DNA of 64,000 nt from positions 9,144,777-9,208,776 of the forward strand of contig OY744610.1 of the NCBI GenBank assembly GCA_963556255.1, given 5' to 3'. Under the pieces are notes generated by a model. That model was not told where the DNA came from and searched no databases. It was given only the letters and a program-made list of their open reading frames with translations. A program made the translations under genes and the position numbers. This DNA is from Allolobophora icterica. Taxonomy: Eukaryota; Annelida; Clitellata; Crassiclitellata; Lumbricidae. Of the stretch, positions 41,296 to 52,541 are shown piece by piece; within the stretch, counting starts at the first letter, position 1; the number at the start of each line of letters is the position of its first letter.

Positions 41296-43760
41296 AAGTG
41301 CGTTGATATATTATACACCTTTAAATCGTTGCCTTACAACGCAATAAATAAATTATTTTCGTTAAGTGGCTATAGATCCTCTTCTCCACGTGAGTTACGG
41401 CAAAGGTAAGCTCGCCGTCAACGGCCTTGGCTGCCATAAGCTGTCATCTAAGACTAAAAATAAAATAGTTCGCTGCCGAATTAGACACATTTAAATGGTT
41501 TCTTTTTAGCCCAACAAAATGCATTTTCGTTCAATCGCTTTGGCCAATAAAAGACAGATGCTTGCTACGGAATATAATTACGCAAGCCCGACGTCAGTGA
41601 CCCTGCTACTGATAGCAGTAAAATGTCGTTAAACACTGGGAACTAGTACTATGCTACGATGTGTATGTGCCAAATCCTCAGGGTATCATGGACTGCAAGG
41701 AAAAACCAAACAAGTTGGTGTTGGAGACTGCTGTAGTAGAGTGGAAAGGAGTCTACTCGGATTGATCAAGTGGAGAAAGCTTTCTTATTTCGGGCATGAT
41801 TTATCCTGCGGAAGAGTTGACGTTGTCTGGAGAAGGAGATATATATCTGGATAAAGGGATAATCTAATTAATGTCCATGGAAATCTACAGTATAATAAAC
41901 TACCAATTGCGTTTAATGCTTTGTTGTTATAAGATGTCGTTAAACATTGGATAACATACATAACCGCTCGATGTTCCTACAGTTCAAAAGAGCCGTCCCT
42001 TACAGCGTTACCACTCCTTAGGTTTTTTCACAAGATCTTGGGTTTTTTAATCCGAACTTGGGAAATGGGGTTTTTTCATGGAGACCTTGGGTTTTTTGCT
42101 TGGCTTTTTCTTGCTTTATTGAAACCCTATTTTTCATTGATTTAATCAATATTTGCAACTGTCTGGATGATCGAGGTAAAAAAAGTCGCAATATGCGTTC
42201 AAGCATGTGCTATACTAATATATTGCTATATTTATAATATAACTCTCAAGACTAAATGTGCAATACTAGTCTATTGCTATATTTAAAAATAATTCTAAAG
42301 ACCAAAGGAGACTGCAGACGCAGACTGCATTTTTGGAAGTTTCCAGACGTAAATTGTTGCTCTTTTTTAAAATGTAAGAAATAATAATGATTTAGCATTC
42401 GCTTGTCAAGCCACATTTTATTCAAATCTCTTCAGCCGGGGTTGGGTCGGGAGCAGCGTTACCACTCCTTGGGTTTTTCACAAGATCTTGGGTTTTTTAA
42501 TCCGAACTTGGGAAATGAGGTTTTTTCATGGAGACCTTGGGTTTTTTGCTTGGATTTTTCTTGCTTTATTGAAACCCTATTTCATTGATTTAATCAATAT
42601 TTGCAACTGTCTGGATGATCGAGGTAAAAAAAAGTCGCAATATGCGTTCAAGCATGTGCTATACTAATATATTGCTATATTTATAATATAACTCTCAAGA
42701 CTAAATGTGCAATACTAGTCTATTGCTATAATTATTTAAAAATAATTCTAAGGACCAAAGGAGACTGCAGACGCAGACTGCATTTTTTGAAGTTTCCAGA
42801 CGTAAAATGTTGCTCTTTTTTAAAATGTAAGAAATAATATTTTGAATTTCAGAACAAATGGCGGACATTACATGTTATTACCCTACTTAGGCCTACTTAA
42901 CTAAACAATCGTTGCATTGGACTAAATGGTATTCATTCATTTAAATGGAGAATTTGTATAGCGCCTCTTCAAGGTTATCTACTCAGAAGCACTCCCGACC
43001 CAACCCCGGCTGAAGAGTACAGTCTTGAGTTTTGAATAAAATGTGGCTTGACAAGCGAATGTTAAATCATTTTTGAGTTTCATAGTCTTTAGTCTTTATT
43101 CTTCTTTAAAAATAAAAAAAATTAATAAAGTGTGGGATAGAAGTAATAATTCACGTAATTCGGACTCTCCTGAAAATAAAAAACATGTTAACGTTTTTAA
43201 TATGCTTCGAATATTAACTAACAATTTTATCAAAATAACGATTGACCATAAAATTGTAAAACTGAAAGATAGAAATAAAAGATAGAACAACATTTTTATA
43301 ACAGAATGGCCTAATTGCATTTTATTATTATATTATCCTATAACTCGTATATTAATTTCCAAAAGTCTGCAGAAAAACCACCTTGGGTTTTCTTGGGTTC
43401 AGTGTTCTAACTTGGGTTTTTCATTTTTCAAGAGTGGTAACAAGGGTCCCTTAAGATACCCCGAGGGGTAGAACTAGCAGTTACCTTAATATAAAATGAA
43501 GATCCAAGCCCTGGCGCTAGAGAAACCAGATAGTGGAGGCATTAAATAGATGTGTGGCATGTTGGCTCTATACGGGTCCCATATGGGAATATGGGTCCTA
43601 CATCGACTCCATGTGGACATACTGGCAGATGATGAGTTGGAAGGAAGAGGATCAGATGATTCGGGGAACGGATTCTTGAACAGGTGAGACTTCAGTTTTG
43701 ATTGGAAATTCCGAGGGTGAGAGATAGAGGAGCCTGAGGAAGATGATGTTTTAACAAATA
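41295..43760. repeat. Dispersed repeat block, paralogue of 2880-4080
   Basis: Two ~170-bp monomers (41310, 41480) are followed by the same sequence as 3300-4080, in the same orientation. It is interrupted by the hAT at 42003-43445. The LINE-derived segment at 41651-41854 reads 'SLLGLIKWRKLSYFGH', similar to RTE-type C termini. Confidence 0.75.
42003..43445. mobile_element. hAT-type element with internally duplicated end
   Basis: The left end CAGCGTTACCACTCC and the right end (inverted) CCTTGTTACCACTCTTG are flanked by the perfect 8-bp duplication GTCCCTTA (41995-42002, 43446-43453). The uninterrupted paralogue at 3685-3692 is the empty site. The left ~400 bp is present twice in tandem (42003-42400 and ~42453-42860), each with GGTTTTTTCACAAGATCTTGG. 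A truncated SINE tail (42950-43020) and an inverted copy of part of it with flank (42385-42452 against 42983-43065) are included. There is no transposase. Confidence 0.85.
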
Positions 43761-44029
43761 AACAATGGAAACTGTAAAGTATGTTAAACTAAACTTTTAT
43801 TTTACACTTGTAGTACAAAGATTGATGTGTTAGCTGTGTTATTATGAGTTTAGTAACAGTATACTATATTAATAAATTTAACAAAATGACACATTTGCAC
43901 GTACAATGCACTAATGCAATACTCTGTATCTGAGACTGAGATATTGAGACGGAAATCGGATTACGTTTAAGGTTATTTAGGGTTTGTGCGGGTTGTGCCT
44001 AGGGCCCCCAAACTCCTTAAAACGGCTCT

Positions 44030-44280
44030 GGAAGCAGGAGAGCGAGAGGTTGGAGATGTGGTTAGAGAAGGCCAGGTGTGGATCAAAAGTGACACCAAGA
44101 TTGCGGACGTGGGGAGTCTAAGGTGAATGTCAGAGACGATGAGTTAGTCGATAGGTGTATGGAAGGGCCTAGGAATGAAAGAGTGCCTAAAAACCATGTC
44201 CACGAAACAGACATCAGCTGAATCCGACAGTGAGAAGCAAACCACTGAAGGTCAGATTAAGTTTATGCAAAGAAGTTTTC
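44030..44280 (-). mobile_element. LINE reverse transcriptase fragment
   Basis: On the minus strand 'VRNLGVTFDPHLAFSNHISNL' is the conserved 'R.LGV..D..L.F..HI..L' block downstream of the RT active site in CR1/L2-type LINEs. The surrounding frames are broken by stops. Confidence 0.7.
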
Positions 44281-44301
44281 AATTAGTAACCACGGGATGT
44301 G

Positions 44302-44719
44302 GGTAATCCTGGGCTTTAGCGTCCGAAACTATTTACATTGCATGAGCGATGAAAACGTTTCACAGTTAAACTGAAACAAGAAGTTGGAAGATTGATGAAA
44401 ATATCAATGAAACTAGAAGCCGGATGATCGATGAAAATATTACATAATTAAAGTCAAACTAGAAGTTGGAATTGCGATGAAAATATTATATCGTTTTAGT
44501 GCCGATATTTTTCCCGTATATGACCGATGAAAACATTTTATAGTAAAACTTGAACTAGAAGTTGGAAGATTGATGAAAATATTCACGAAACTAGAAGCTG
44601 GATAATCGATTAAAATATAAATGAAACTAGAAGTTGGATGAACGATGATTATTATATTGTATATTGTATTAGAACGTTTCAATGAAAATAGTTTCGGACG
44701 CTAAAACCCAGGATTACCT
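44302..44719. mobile_element. Small foldback/MITE element with tandem 37-bp-like units
   Basis: The inverted ends match over ~36 bp: GGTAATCCTGGGCTTTAGCG at the left, its near-inverse ending CCCAGGATTACC at the right, including CGTCCGAAACTATTT. The interior is a run of degenerate units with AAACTAGAAG, TTGGAAGATTGATGAAAATAT. TGTG on both sides is only a weak target-duplication candidate. The family is not assigned. Confidence 0.7.
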
Positions 44720-44729
44720 TGTGCGCTAC

Positions 44730-45474
44730 ATGCGTCATTTGCCCTTTAAGATGTAGGGCCTACTCTTAAACTACTCAACAGTAAGTCTGCTAATGCTAGT
44801 TTCATACAAGGATATAATCCAGTTAAAATTAGATGAAGGTAAATATGAAGTATGTGAAGTATAACATTTCAATGTACTATATAAATATATTACATTCGTC
44901 ATTCAGTGAAATATAAGTATGCGCAATTCACGACGCACAGCTTGTTTACTTAAAGGCTAAGAACATAGTGTAGCATAAAAATCACCGAAGACAAGAAAAC
45001 GTCAAATATTCAAGATACATGACAATCCTGATTTAGACAATAATCTTTCGTAATGACCAGACATAACATCCAAAACTTAATTTAAGTAGAATAAACTAAA
45101 TAATTTCTTCACTTAAATACTTAATAGATCACCAATGCAACGACAATAGGCTAAGTATCAATAATCTAAAATAGTCTCACAAAATTATGTACAGCTAACA
45201 GTTAAATGGCTGGTCCAGCAGAAATATTGGTGCAGTTAAATTTAATATTTAACAGTTAAGTTGCCAGGTAGTACAATCCAGCATGAAAGACTTTACTGCA
45301 TATTTAGCAAATATAGCATAACATTTCATCTTACATCTGTGGTTCCTATAAAAGGAGGAACCTCTAGATTCTCTAAATCAGAATGCCTACCGAAATAAAA
45401 GTGGTACAAAGTACCTATTCATGTCAGTATGCATACTATGCATCCCAGCACCTCAATAGCATCTTTTTTTTATC
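44730..45474. other. Region 3' of the zinc-finger gene, no other gene
   Basis: This is the likely 3' untranslated and downstream region of the minus-strand zinc-finger gene. No ORF or repeat of note is seen. Confidence 0.5.
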
Positions 45475-47265
45475 TCACATTACAACCGTTTTCAACATGT
45501 CATCAACTAAGTTGTCAGGTGGAGAAAATCGATGAGTAGAACAATGCTCTAGAAATTCCTCCTCTACTTCAAGCAAATCGTCACATATACCACATCCAAA
45601 AGAGTTTGACAAAGACACTTTTGCATCCACTGAAAATGTTAGTTTGCTAATATACAGACATTCTCCATCCCTAATTTTCGGTAAAGGACTTGCAATTCCA
45701 TTAGAATCTGGATATATGTTCTTTGAGAAACGTTCATTTGGTTTATCAATAACAACTGTTATATGATCAGATAAGTTAGCAATTGCTTCGCTTCCCATTT
45801 CAGGATCCTGTGGCTGTGTTCCTGCACGGAGTTTAAACTGATTGGCTGAAGAACTGCTCTTTGTATAAGGTTTATTGTGCGTGTGTTGCTTCTCAGTTGC
45901 ATGAGTTCTTCTGTGAATCTTTAGATTTCCCATTTGTGTGAATCCCTTATTGCAAACCTCACAGATGTATGGTTTTTCTCCTGTATGAGATCTCATGTGC
46001 GCTTTCAGATGAGCACCTGCAGCAAATGTTTTCTGACATATCTGGCACATGTATGGTTTTTCTCTACTATGGGTTCTCATGTGCATCTTCTGTTGGCTAC
46101 GATCAGAAAATAATTTCTTACACACATGACATTTGTATGGTTTCTCACCAGTATGGGTTCTCATGTGAGTTTTCAGATTACCACCTTGAGAAAATGTTTT
46201 ATTACATATCCGGCACCTGTATGGTTTTTCACCAGTATGGGTTCTCATGTGCATTTTCAAAATACAATAATCAGTGAAAGATTTCTGACATAACGAACAC
46301 ATGTATGGTTTTTCGCCAGTATGGGTTCTTGCGTGGCTTCTAAGACAACTAGAGTCTGCAAATGATTTCTCGCATAGCTGGCACCTGTATGGTTTTTCGC
46401 TAGTATGGGTTCTCATGTGCAGCTTCAGATAGCTACGAGCAGCAAATAATTTCACACACACGTGACATCTGTATGGTTTCTCACCAGTATGAGTTCTCAT
46501 GTGAGTTTTCAGATTACAACACTGAGAAAATGTTTTCTGACATATCTGGCACCAATATGGTTTTTCTCCAGTATGGGTTCTCATGTGTGACGTCTGTTGG
46601 CTATGATTACCAAATAATTTCTTACACACTGGACATTTGTGTGGCTTCTCGCCAGTATGGGTTCTCATGTGCGTTTTCAGATGATCATGTTTAGCAAATG
46701 ATTTATGACATAACTTGCATGCGTAGGGTTTTTCGCCAGTATGGGTTCTCATGTGCGTTATCAGGTTACCATCATTAGCAAATGTTTTCTGACATATCTG
46801 GCACCTGTATGGTTTTTCTCCAGTATGGGTTCTCGTGTGCGTTTTCAGATGATCGTGTTTAGCAAATGATTTCTGACATAACTTGCATCTGTATGGCTTT
46901 TCACCAGTATGGGTTGTCAAGTGCGTTTTCAGATTACCGCCTTGAGTAAATGTTTTCTGACATATCTGGCAACTGAATGGTTTTTCTCCAGTATGGGTTC
47001 TCATGTGCGTTTTCAGATCACAATTTCTAACAAATGATTTCTGACAAGACTGGCAACTGTATGGTTTTTCTCCTGTATGACGTCTGATGTGTTTTTTCAG
47101 ATTACTACTCGAATCAAATGACTTCTGACATTTCTGGCACCTGTATTGTGTTTCTTCCATATGGGTTCCCGTATTCGCCATCCGGCTATTTACCATTGAA
47201 TCGATAATTTCACTGTTTCCTCCAGTATGGGTTCTTTGATTACCTCTCAGATGATTAACTTGCAC
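45475..47265 (-). CDS. C2H2 zinc-finger protein with 15 fingers
   Basis: The frame has 596 residues. Fifteen consecutive CxxC-x12-HxxxH fingers with standard TGEKP linkers occupy residues ~40-460, with 'Y-R-C-x-x-C-x-K-x-F' starts. Several fingers share recognition helices: 'AKHDHLKTH' in fingers 4 and 6, 'QGGNLKTH' in 3 and 12, 'SQQ' in 7 and 13, a sign of recent tandem duplication. The C-terminal ~130 residues hold an odd 'CGICDD...HCSTH' half-finger. No KRAB, SCAN, BTB or ZAD domain is present. It is probably a nuclear DNA-binding regulator or repeat-silencing factor. The open frame starts inside degenerate finger-like text ('HLRGNQRTHTGG'), so upstream exons are possible. Codons and repeats are clean, suggesting a functional gene. 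Confidence 0.88.
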   Translation of the reverse strand: MQVNHLRGNQRTHTGGNSEIIDSMVNSRMANTGTHMEETQYRCQKCQKSFDSSSNLKKHIRRHTGEKPYSCQSCQKSFVRNCDLKTHMRTHTGEKPFSCQICQKTFTQGGNLKTHLTTHTGEKPYRCKLCQKSFAKHDHLKTHTRTHTGEKPYRCQICQKTFANDGNLITHMRTHTGEKPYACKLCHKSFAKHDHLKTHMRTHTGEKPHKCPVCKKLFGNHSQQTSHMRTHTGEKPYWCQICQKTFSQCCNLKTHMRTHTGEKPYRCHVCVKLFAARSYLKLHMRTHTSEKPYRCQLCEKSFADSSCLRSHARTHTGEKPYMCSLCQKSFTDYCILKMHMRTHTGEKPYRCRICNKTFSQGGNLKTHMRTHTGEKPYKCHVCKKLFSDRSQQKMHMRTHSREKPYMCQICQKTFAAGAHLKAHMRSHTGEKPYICEVCNKGFTQMGNLKIHRRTHATEKQHTHNKPYTKSSSSANQFKLRAGTQPQDPEMGSEAIANLSDHITVVIDKPNERFSKNIYPDSNGIASPLPKIRDGECLYISKLTFSVDAKVSLSNSFGCGICDDLLEVEEEFLEHCSTHRFSPPDNLVDDMLKTVVM

Positions 47266-49424
47266 ATAAGGTTGCTGAAATAATTGACAGCTGTGTGGCT
47301 TTTTAATGACGAGATTCTACATTAAGGTGGTATTTCTATGGTTTTGGATAAGCATGGGTTTTGGTATGCACTTCAAGGCACTTTCCTGTGTGAAAAGTTT
47401 GTTGTAACTACTGTTGTCAAGCCTTAACAACACCAGTAGTGTCCAGTTTCTCACATAACTGCCGACTCAATTTAATTTTGCGTGACAGATCCTTACAAGA
47501 AGGTTTCATGTTTCATCTGTCAGTGATTGTTATGTTTCAAGTAAAGTATGAAATTAGTCACATAGAAAAACCTTTATGACGAAGTACTGAACCTATCCAG
47601 TCTTTGCATAATAGCACACTTTTATGGTATCGTTGAGTTTGATTTTCACTGAAGATGAAACAGTTGACAATACCGAAAGTTGTAGTAAAGAATCCACTGT
47701 ATTGTTCTTGATTTCTTGATGAGATGTAGACCTTGTTTTACAACCGCATTTCGAAGCTCTAACAGAATATTCCTTGTCGTCTTCATATACTTGCTAAAAA
47801 TAACAGTAAAAGCTTAACATTTATATGTCTCAAAATATAGTACCATGACTGTTCTCCACTCGTAGCTCAGTGACTAGTTAGTAGCAATGGCATAGCACAA
47901 TTCCAGGAATTCTTTAGGGTCATTCCATGCGAAATCAACAAAAAATTGCAGTTTTTCCCATTCTCTGATTCAGAATATTCCTGATCATTTGGTATGAAGA
48001 ACTGCAAAGTTTTGCATGTCTGCAGCGAAAACTGACCGACACATGGGCTTTAGAAGTTGGTAGTGGTAGGAAGAAAATTGTACGCAAATTTACAGTGGCA
48101 AAATTTTTGTCATTTTCAGACTTCCATAACTTTTGATGTAAAGAGATACACACATTTGGGTTTCAGTTTTGAGTTCTGAGCATTGCATAGATTTACATGG
48201 TCAAGTAAGATTTGCTGTCTTTTATAATGAGCAATTCAGAGTTGTCGAACCCATTTTTGTCATGTTTGCTGACACACTGCACCTGCAGTATATGTCAGAA
48301 AGGAATACATTTTGTGTGGTTTTATTCAGCTATTGTTGGAGTTGTAAACGTTTAATTTATTTGTGTCTTGGTTGACAGGAACTGTTGTAGCACTTAAAGA
48401 AATCTTTCAGTCAGAAAACAATAGAATCGGATATAATTTTCCTGCTCGTAATTTTATAGTCACAAACGATTGGAAAAATATATTAAACAGATCTGGGATC
48501 AAATGTTGCCTATAAGAGGTTGATTTTCATTATAACAAATGACTTAAATCTACCATCGCATCGAGTAAATGAAGAACCCATCCAGTTGGCTATAGATCTT
48601 AAATTGGAAGTTGCATGCTGAGACAACATGCACATTTTATAATTCACCAGATGATGCAACACCCCTGATTTAAACAATAACTAATGGTAGCAAGCGATGG
48701 GCATCATTTCGAGGCTGCACGAATTATGCAACAGTTCTAATATGTAGTGGAAAAACACTGTAGCGTCACTTAAAACACTGTAGCTCCACTTAGAACATTG
48801 CAGCTCATTTTCTCAGTTAAATGTGGATTAGGTCTATCATCCTTGTTCTCTCAGTTTAAAAAAACTATTACTAGTGGATTACTTGCATGCTTAATTTAAC
48901 TGACAAGTTTAAGCAATGCTGCAGCCATAATATCAAATAATCTGCTTTGTGTATAAACTAATAATTTATTAGTATACTAAAATATATACATGTAGTATAT
49001 GCAACAAAATGAAATCAAAAATTTTGTAATTAAAAAACAAACATTTTGCTAGTTGAAATTACGCTAACATACAACCTCATATCATTAAATAAGAAGTTAC
49101 AAAGTCATTTATATTAAACCTATATTATTTAATTAATTCATTTCCTGTCAAGTCTCTGTAGGAAATAAATCGAGTGCATAATTACTGCGACGTTCATCAA
49201 GTCATTAAATAATTCACAATCATCTGCATCTATCGACCTGGATGATATTCATAGAATAAGTACCAAAAATCAACCATTATATATTTAGAAGCAATGGTAA
49301 AGCGTAAAATGATTTAATTTCCCCGACTTTAAATTATTTATTTAGACATATTGACCAACGAGTCATATAGAACGATGCATGACAAAGAACTGCATCTAAC
49401 TACATCTATTGATATTCGTCGGAA
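47266..49424. other. Region 5' of the zinc-finger gene, decayed finger text and unique sequence
   Basis: On the minus strand, 47270-47330 still reads like a decayed finger ('KPHSCQLFQQPYVQ'). A GGGTCATTCCATGCGAAAT word at 47918 resembles the end of a MITE, but its partner end was not found. The rest shows no supported gene. Confidence 0.5.
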
Positions 49425-51641
49425 GCGCACGGGTAAAATGCTGATTTGCTGATTGGCGTCAACTGGGTAAAATGCTGATTGGAATAAAGCTCATTGGTCA
49501 TGATGATTGGTGGAATGTTGGGTAAAATGCTGACTGGAAAAAATTGTGATTGGTGAAGAATTTGGACAACCCTTTAAAAATATACTGTTTTGGTGAAGCT
49601 CTTGTTCCGTGACTTTTGACCATCATAGATCTGCAAATACTTTCTGTCGCATAGACCACTGCCCCATTTTCGTTCTTTTGCGGATCCACAAAAATGCCAA
49701 CGATATCCATCAACTTTCCAATAATTCTTCTTCATAAATAAAAATGAAGAATTGATCCTCCCATCGGTCGATCAACAACTGTATATACTGATTGACTATT
49801 AAAACACTCTTAGATATCACTCGACTGCAATATTTCAATCCAATGTATGTGAACTATGGGTAAAATGCTGTTCGAAAAGTGCTGATTGTAACAAAAGAAA
49901 GTAACAATCAGTCTAAATTATTATTATTATTAATCAAATATACTGGCTGTTGTGTAAAATCCTGTAAATAGAATGCGGACTGTTTTCTACTAAATATATA
50001 AAAGTTAGTTTAAGGTATTTAGTAACATCTAATTACCAGCCAACTTTTATAAGCACATATCACAAATGTACTTTTTCTTTCTGTTAGAAACACTAACACA
50101 GACATGAATCACACTCAATTCAATGTTAATTTTTTTAAAGTTTTGTCTTTGCATTTCCATGCAGAAAATAGCTACGACATTTTCGTCACCATTGTAGTTG
50201 ACGACAGAATTTGGATGATCCTTTAAAAATATGCTGTTTTGGTGAAGCTCTTATTCCATGACTTGGGACCATCATAGATCCAGACTTGTTGTCCTCGAGA
50301 CCAAGGTCTTGGTCTCGAGTGCACTCCAGTTCATTTAAAAAAGTCTTGGTCTTGAGACCAAAAGTCTTGCTCTTGGTCTTGGTCTTGAGGGTAAAAGTAT
50401 TGGTCAATGTCTTGGGGTTCAAAGTCTTGGACTTGGTCTCGCAAGACCAAGACCAAGACCGGCTCTCAATATGAACAGTCATTACACAACCCAAGAATTT
50501 CAAAATTTATCAAGCCTGTTTGCATCATAGCCTACGATAAATACCTACGGACGGATGCAAGTTTTGTTGGCCAGGAAAACCCATCGGCAGCAGCAACTAA
50601 GTTATCTGTGTCTGGAAGTCCTGCCAAGACCTTTACTGAAGCCAGACGGTGTGATAAACCATGGAAGGATGTCAAAAAGGCTCACGGTTTGTACATTTAA
50701 ATCCAGTGCTTGAAAAGTTACTGAGTGTGCCAGCGACTTCAGCACCTGTAGAACATACTTTTTCACATGGCAGAATTTTTATGAGGCCCCACAGGTCACG
50801 TCTTGGCCAGAAAAATCTGAGTGAATTGATTTTTATAAAATACATTTAAGGCATTTGGAATAACATTTGCATGAGGGACTTTTGTAAATACGAAGTCGGA
50901 ATTCTCTGCAGCCTGCATTTAAAGTTAATTTCCCTGAATAAAAAGACTCACGTTTTCATTAAAATAACGATCAGTCCGACTTGAAAATTTTTGTGTGAGG
51001 AAAATAAGATGTCTTGGGCTGAATGTGATTTCTTGGGTCTTGGTCGCGATCTTGGTTTTGAGGTTCAAAGTCTTGGTCTTGAGGTTTAAGGTCTTGACAA
51101 CAAGACTGCATAGATCTGGAAATACTTTATGTCGCATCGATCACTGCCAGGTTTTCTTTCTTTTGCGGATCCACAAAAATACCAATGATATCCATCAACT
51201 TTCCAAAAATTCTTCTTCACGAATAAAAATGAAGAATTGATCCTTCAATTGGTCGATCAACAACTGCATTTACTGGTTGAAAATTAAAACACTCTTAGAT
51301 ATCACTCATGACTGCAATTATTTCAATCCAATGTAAGTGAATTCTCCAAAATTCAAAATTTATAATAAGCTCCACAATTATTTGGGGTATTTATAGTGTT
51401 TTAAAAGTTTTGTATTTGTTGATTACAATACCCTTCTTTGATCACTACTCACCTGGATTTCAATTAGCATTTGTTAATAAAAACAATATTAAAAACAACA
51501 AAGTGTATTGTCATCTTTGATAACCTATTGCTTGGATTTCAATCAGCATTTTACCCTTTGATTTGCTGATTTGGCATTTTCCAATCAGCATTTTAACCCT
51601 TGAAAATCAGCAGTCAGCAAATCAGCATTTTACCCATGCCC
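49425..51641. mobile_element. Foldback-type DNA transposon with 9-bp target duplication
   Basis: The left end GCGCACGGGTAAAATGCTGA and the inverted right end GGGCATGGGTAAAATGCTGA are flanked by TCGTCGGAA on both sides (49416-49424, 51642-51650). The AAAATGCTGATT word is repeated near both ends and inside. An internal segment is duplicated (49560-49870 and 50210-51350 after removing the nested hAT). No transposase ORF is seen. The duplication length fits Mutator-like elements, or an 8-bp hAT with one chance base. Confidence 0.75.
50281..51108. mobile_element. hAT element with transposase C-terminal remnant
   Basis: The ends are CAGACTTGTTGTCCTCGAG and, inverted, CAGTCTTGTTGTCAAGACC. CATAGATC is duplicated at 50273-50280 and 51109-51116. 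Subterminal DNA is packed with direct and inverted GTCTTGGTCTT / AAGACCAAGACC words. Inside, 50661-50849 (plus) encodes 'LEKLLSVPATSAPVEHTFSHG' followed by 'MRPHRSRL' and 'LSELIFIKY', the hAT C-terminal dimerisation domain. The empty site is preserved in the internal duplicate at 49624-49631. Non-autonomous. Confidence 0.92.
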
Positions 51642-51709
51642 TCGTCGGAATGACTTTCCAGCCATTGTCTAAAGCATTATCTCACCAAATAATATTGGCA
51701 ACTATCTCA

Positions 51710-52040
51710 GTAAGTAAGTAAGTAAGTATTTTCTTTATTTAACTTTTTGCAAGAGATTAGCACTCCAGTGTACATGCATCAAATAATACAATACAGAATA
51801 AAACAGTTAAAAAACACAGTATCACAATCAATATGAATATAGCATTCTCCCAATGAAATTTTTCCTCATGTTATTGTCCAGTGGAGTAAGCACTCTATCA
51901 TGAGACCGAGGTCTGAGAACATAATATGTAGGTTTCTTGGGTGGGAGCAATTTGTAGAGTACATGACCAGGGTTGTTTAAGACCCCCGTGAAAAGGCCGA
52001 CATCATCTTCCTACAGAGTTGGTCAAAAGTTGGCCCACCC
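51710..52040 (-). mobile_element. LINE 3' tail
   Basis: The plus strand begins (AGTA)n then TTTTCTTTATTTAAC. Read on the minus strand this is an untranslated 3' end with an AATAAAG word and a (TTAC)n tail, as expected for a CR1-like LINE. No coding remnant is recognised. Confidence 0.45.
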
Positions 52041-52074
52041 TCCGGCAGGTACCCCTGCCTAGTCATCTTGTTTA

Positions 52075-52541
52075 CAATCAATCAATCAATTTTTTTTATT
52101 GATCCACAAAGCAAACCTGACAATATACAAGAAAATATAATTTAAATAGCCACTATGATGATGAAAAGGTTTGAAACATTAAGATATTAATGGGTTTAAA
52201 AGGCTATATCATGCTGTGAGTGGTCAATGGGAAGCCCTAAAAGGACCAGGGTCCCACTAGGAAGGGCCCCCATTTACTTAACAAAACTCGACGACGGCCA
52301 TGTACACATGAGCCTTTGAGTAGACCTATTTAGAAATAACGATTTGGCAAAAGGTGGGCAACTAATTAACGGAATAGCAAGTGGCCAAAAAAAGTAAAAT
52401 AAATCAGATGGCTTTGAGTTTATTTTTATCATGCTGGGATGCAAATCCCCACCATGCGGGTTTTGCATACAGCATGCATGCAACTGTCGTCGCCCTTGTA
52501 ACATCAAAGACGTTGGGACCTTTAAGACCGTGGGCTTTCAG
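52075..52541 (-). mobile_element. LINE reverse transcriptase, C-terminal piece and 3' tail
   Basis: The minus-strand frame 'LKAHGLKGPNVFDVTRATTVACMLYAKPAWWGF' (52541 to ~52430) is a standard block of CR1/Jockey-type RT proteins (LRAHGL...VTRAT...LLYA.PAWWGF). It is followed by degenerate C-terminal text, a 3' untranslated region and an (ATTG)n tail near 52075-52090. It is the continuation of 55018-55280; the two are separated by the element at 52542-55017. Confidence 0.85.

Noticed and set aside
47917..48200. MITE starting GGGTCATTCCATGCGAAAT
   Set aside because: The word resembles a transposon end, but I could not find the matching inverted end or a target duplication.
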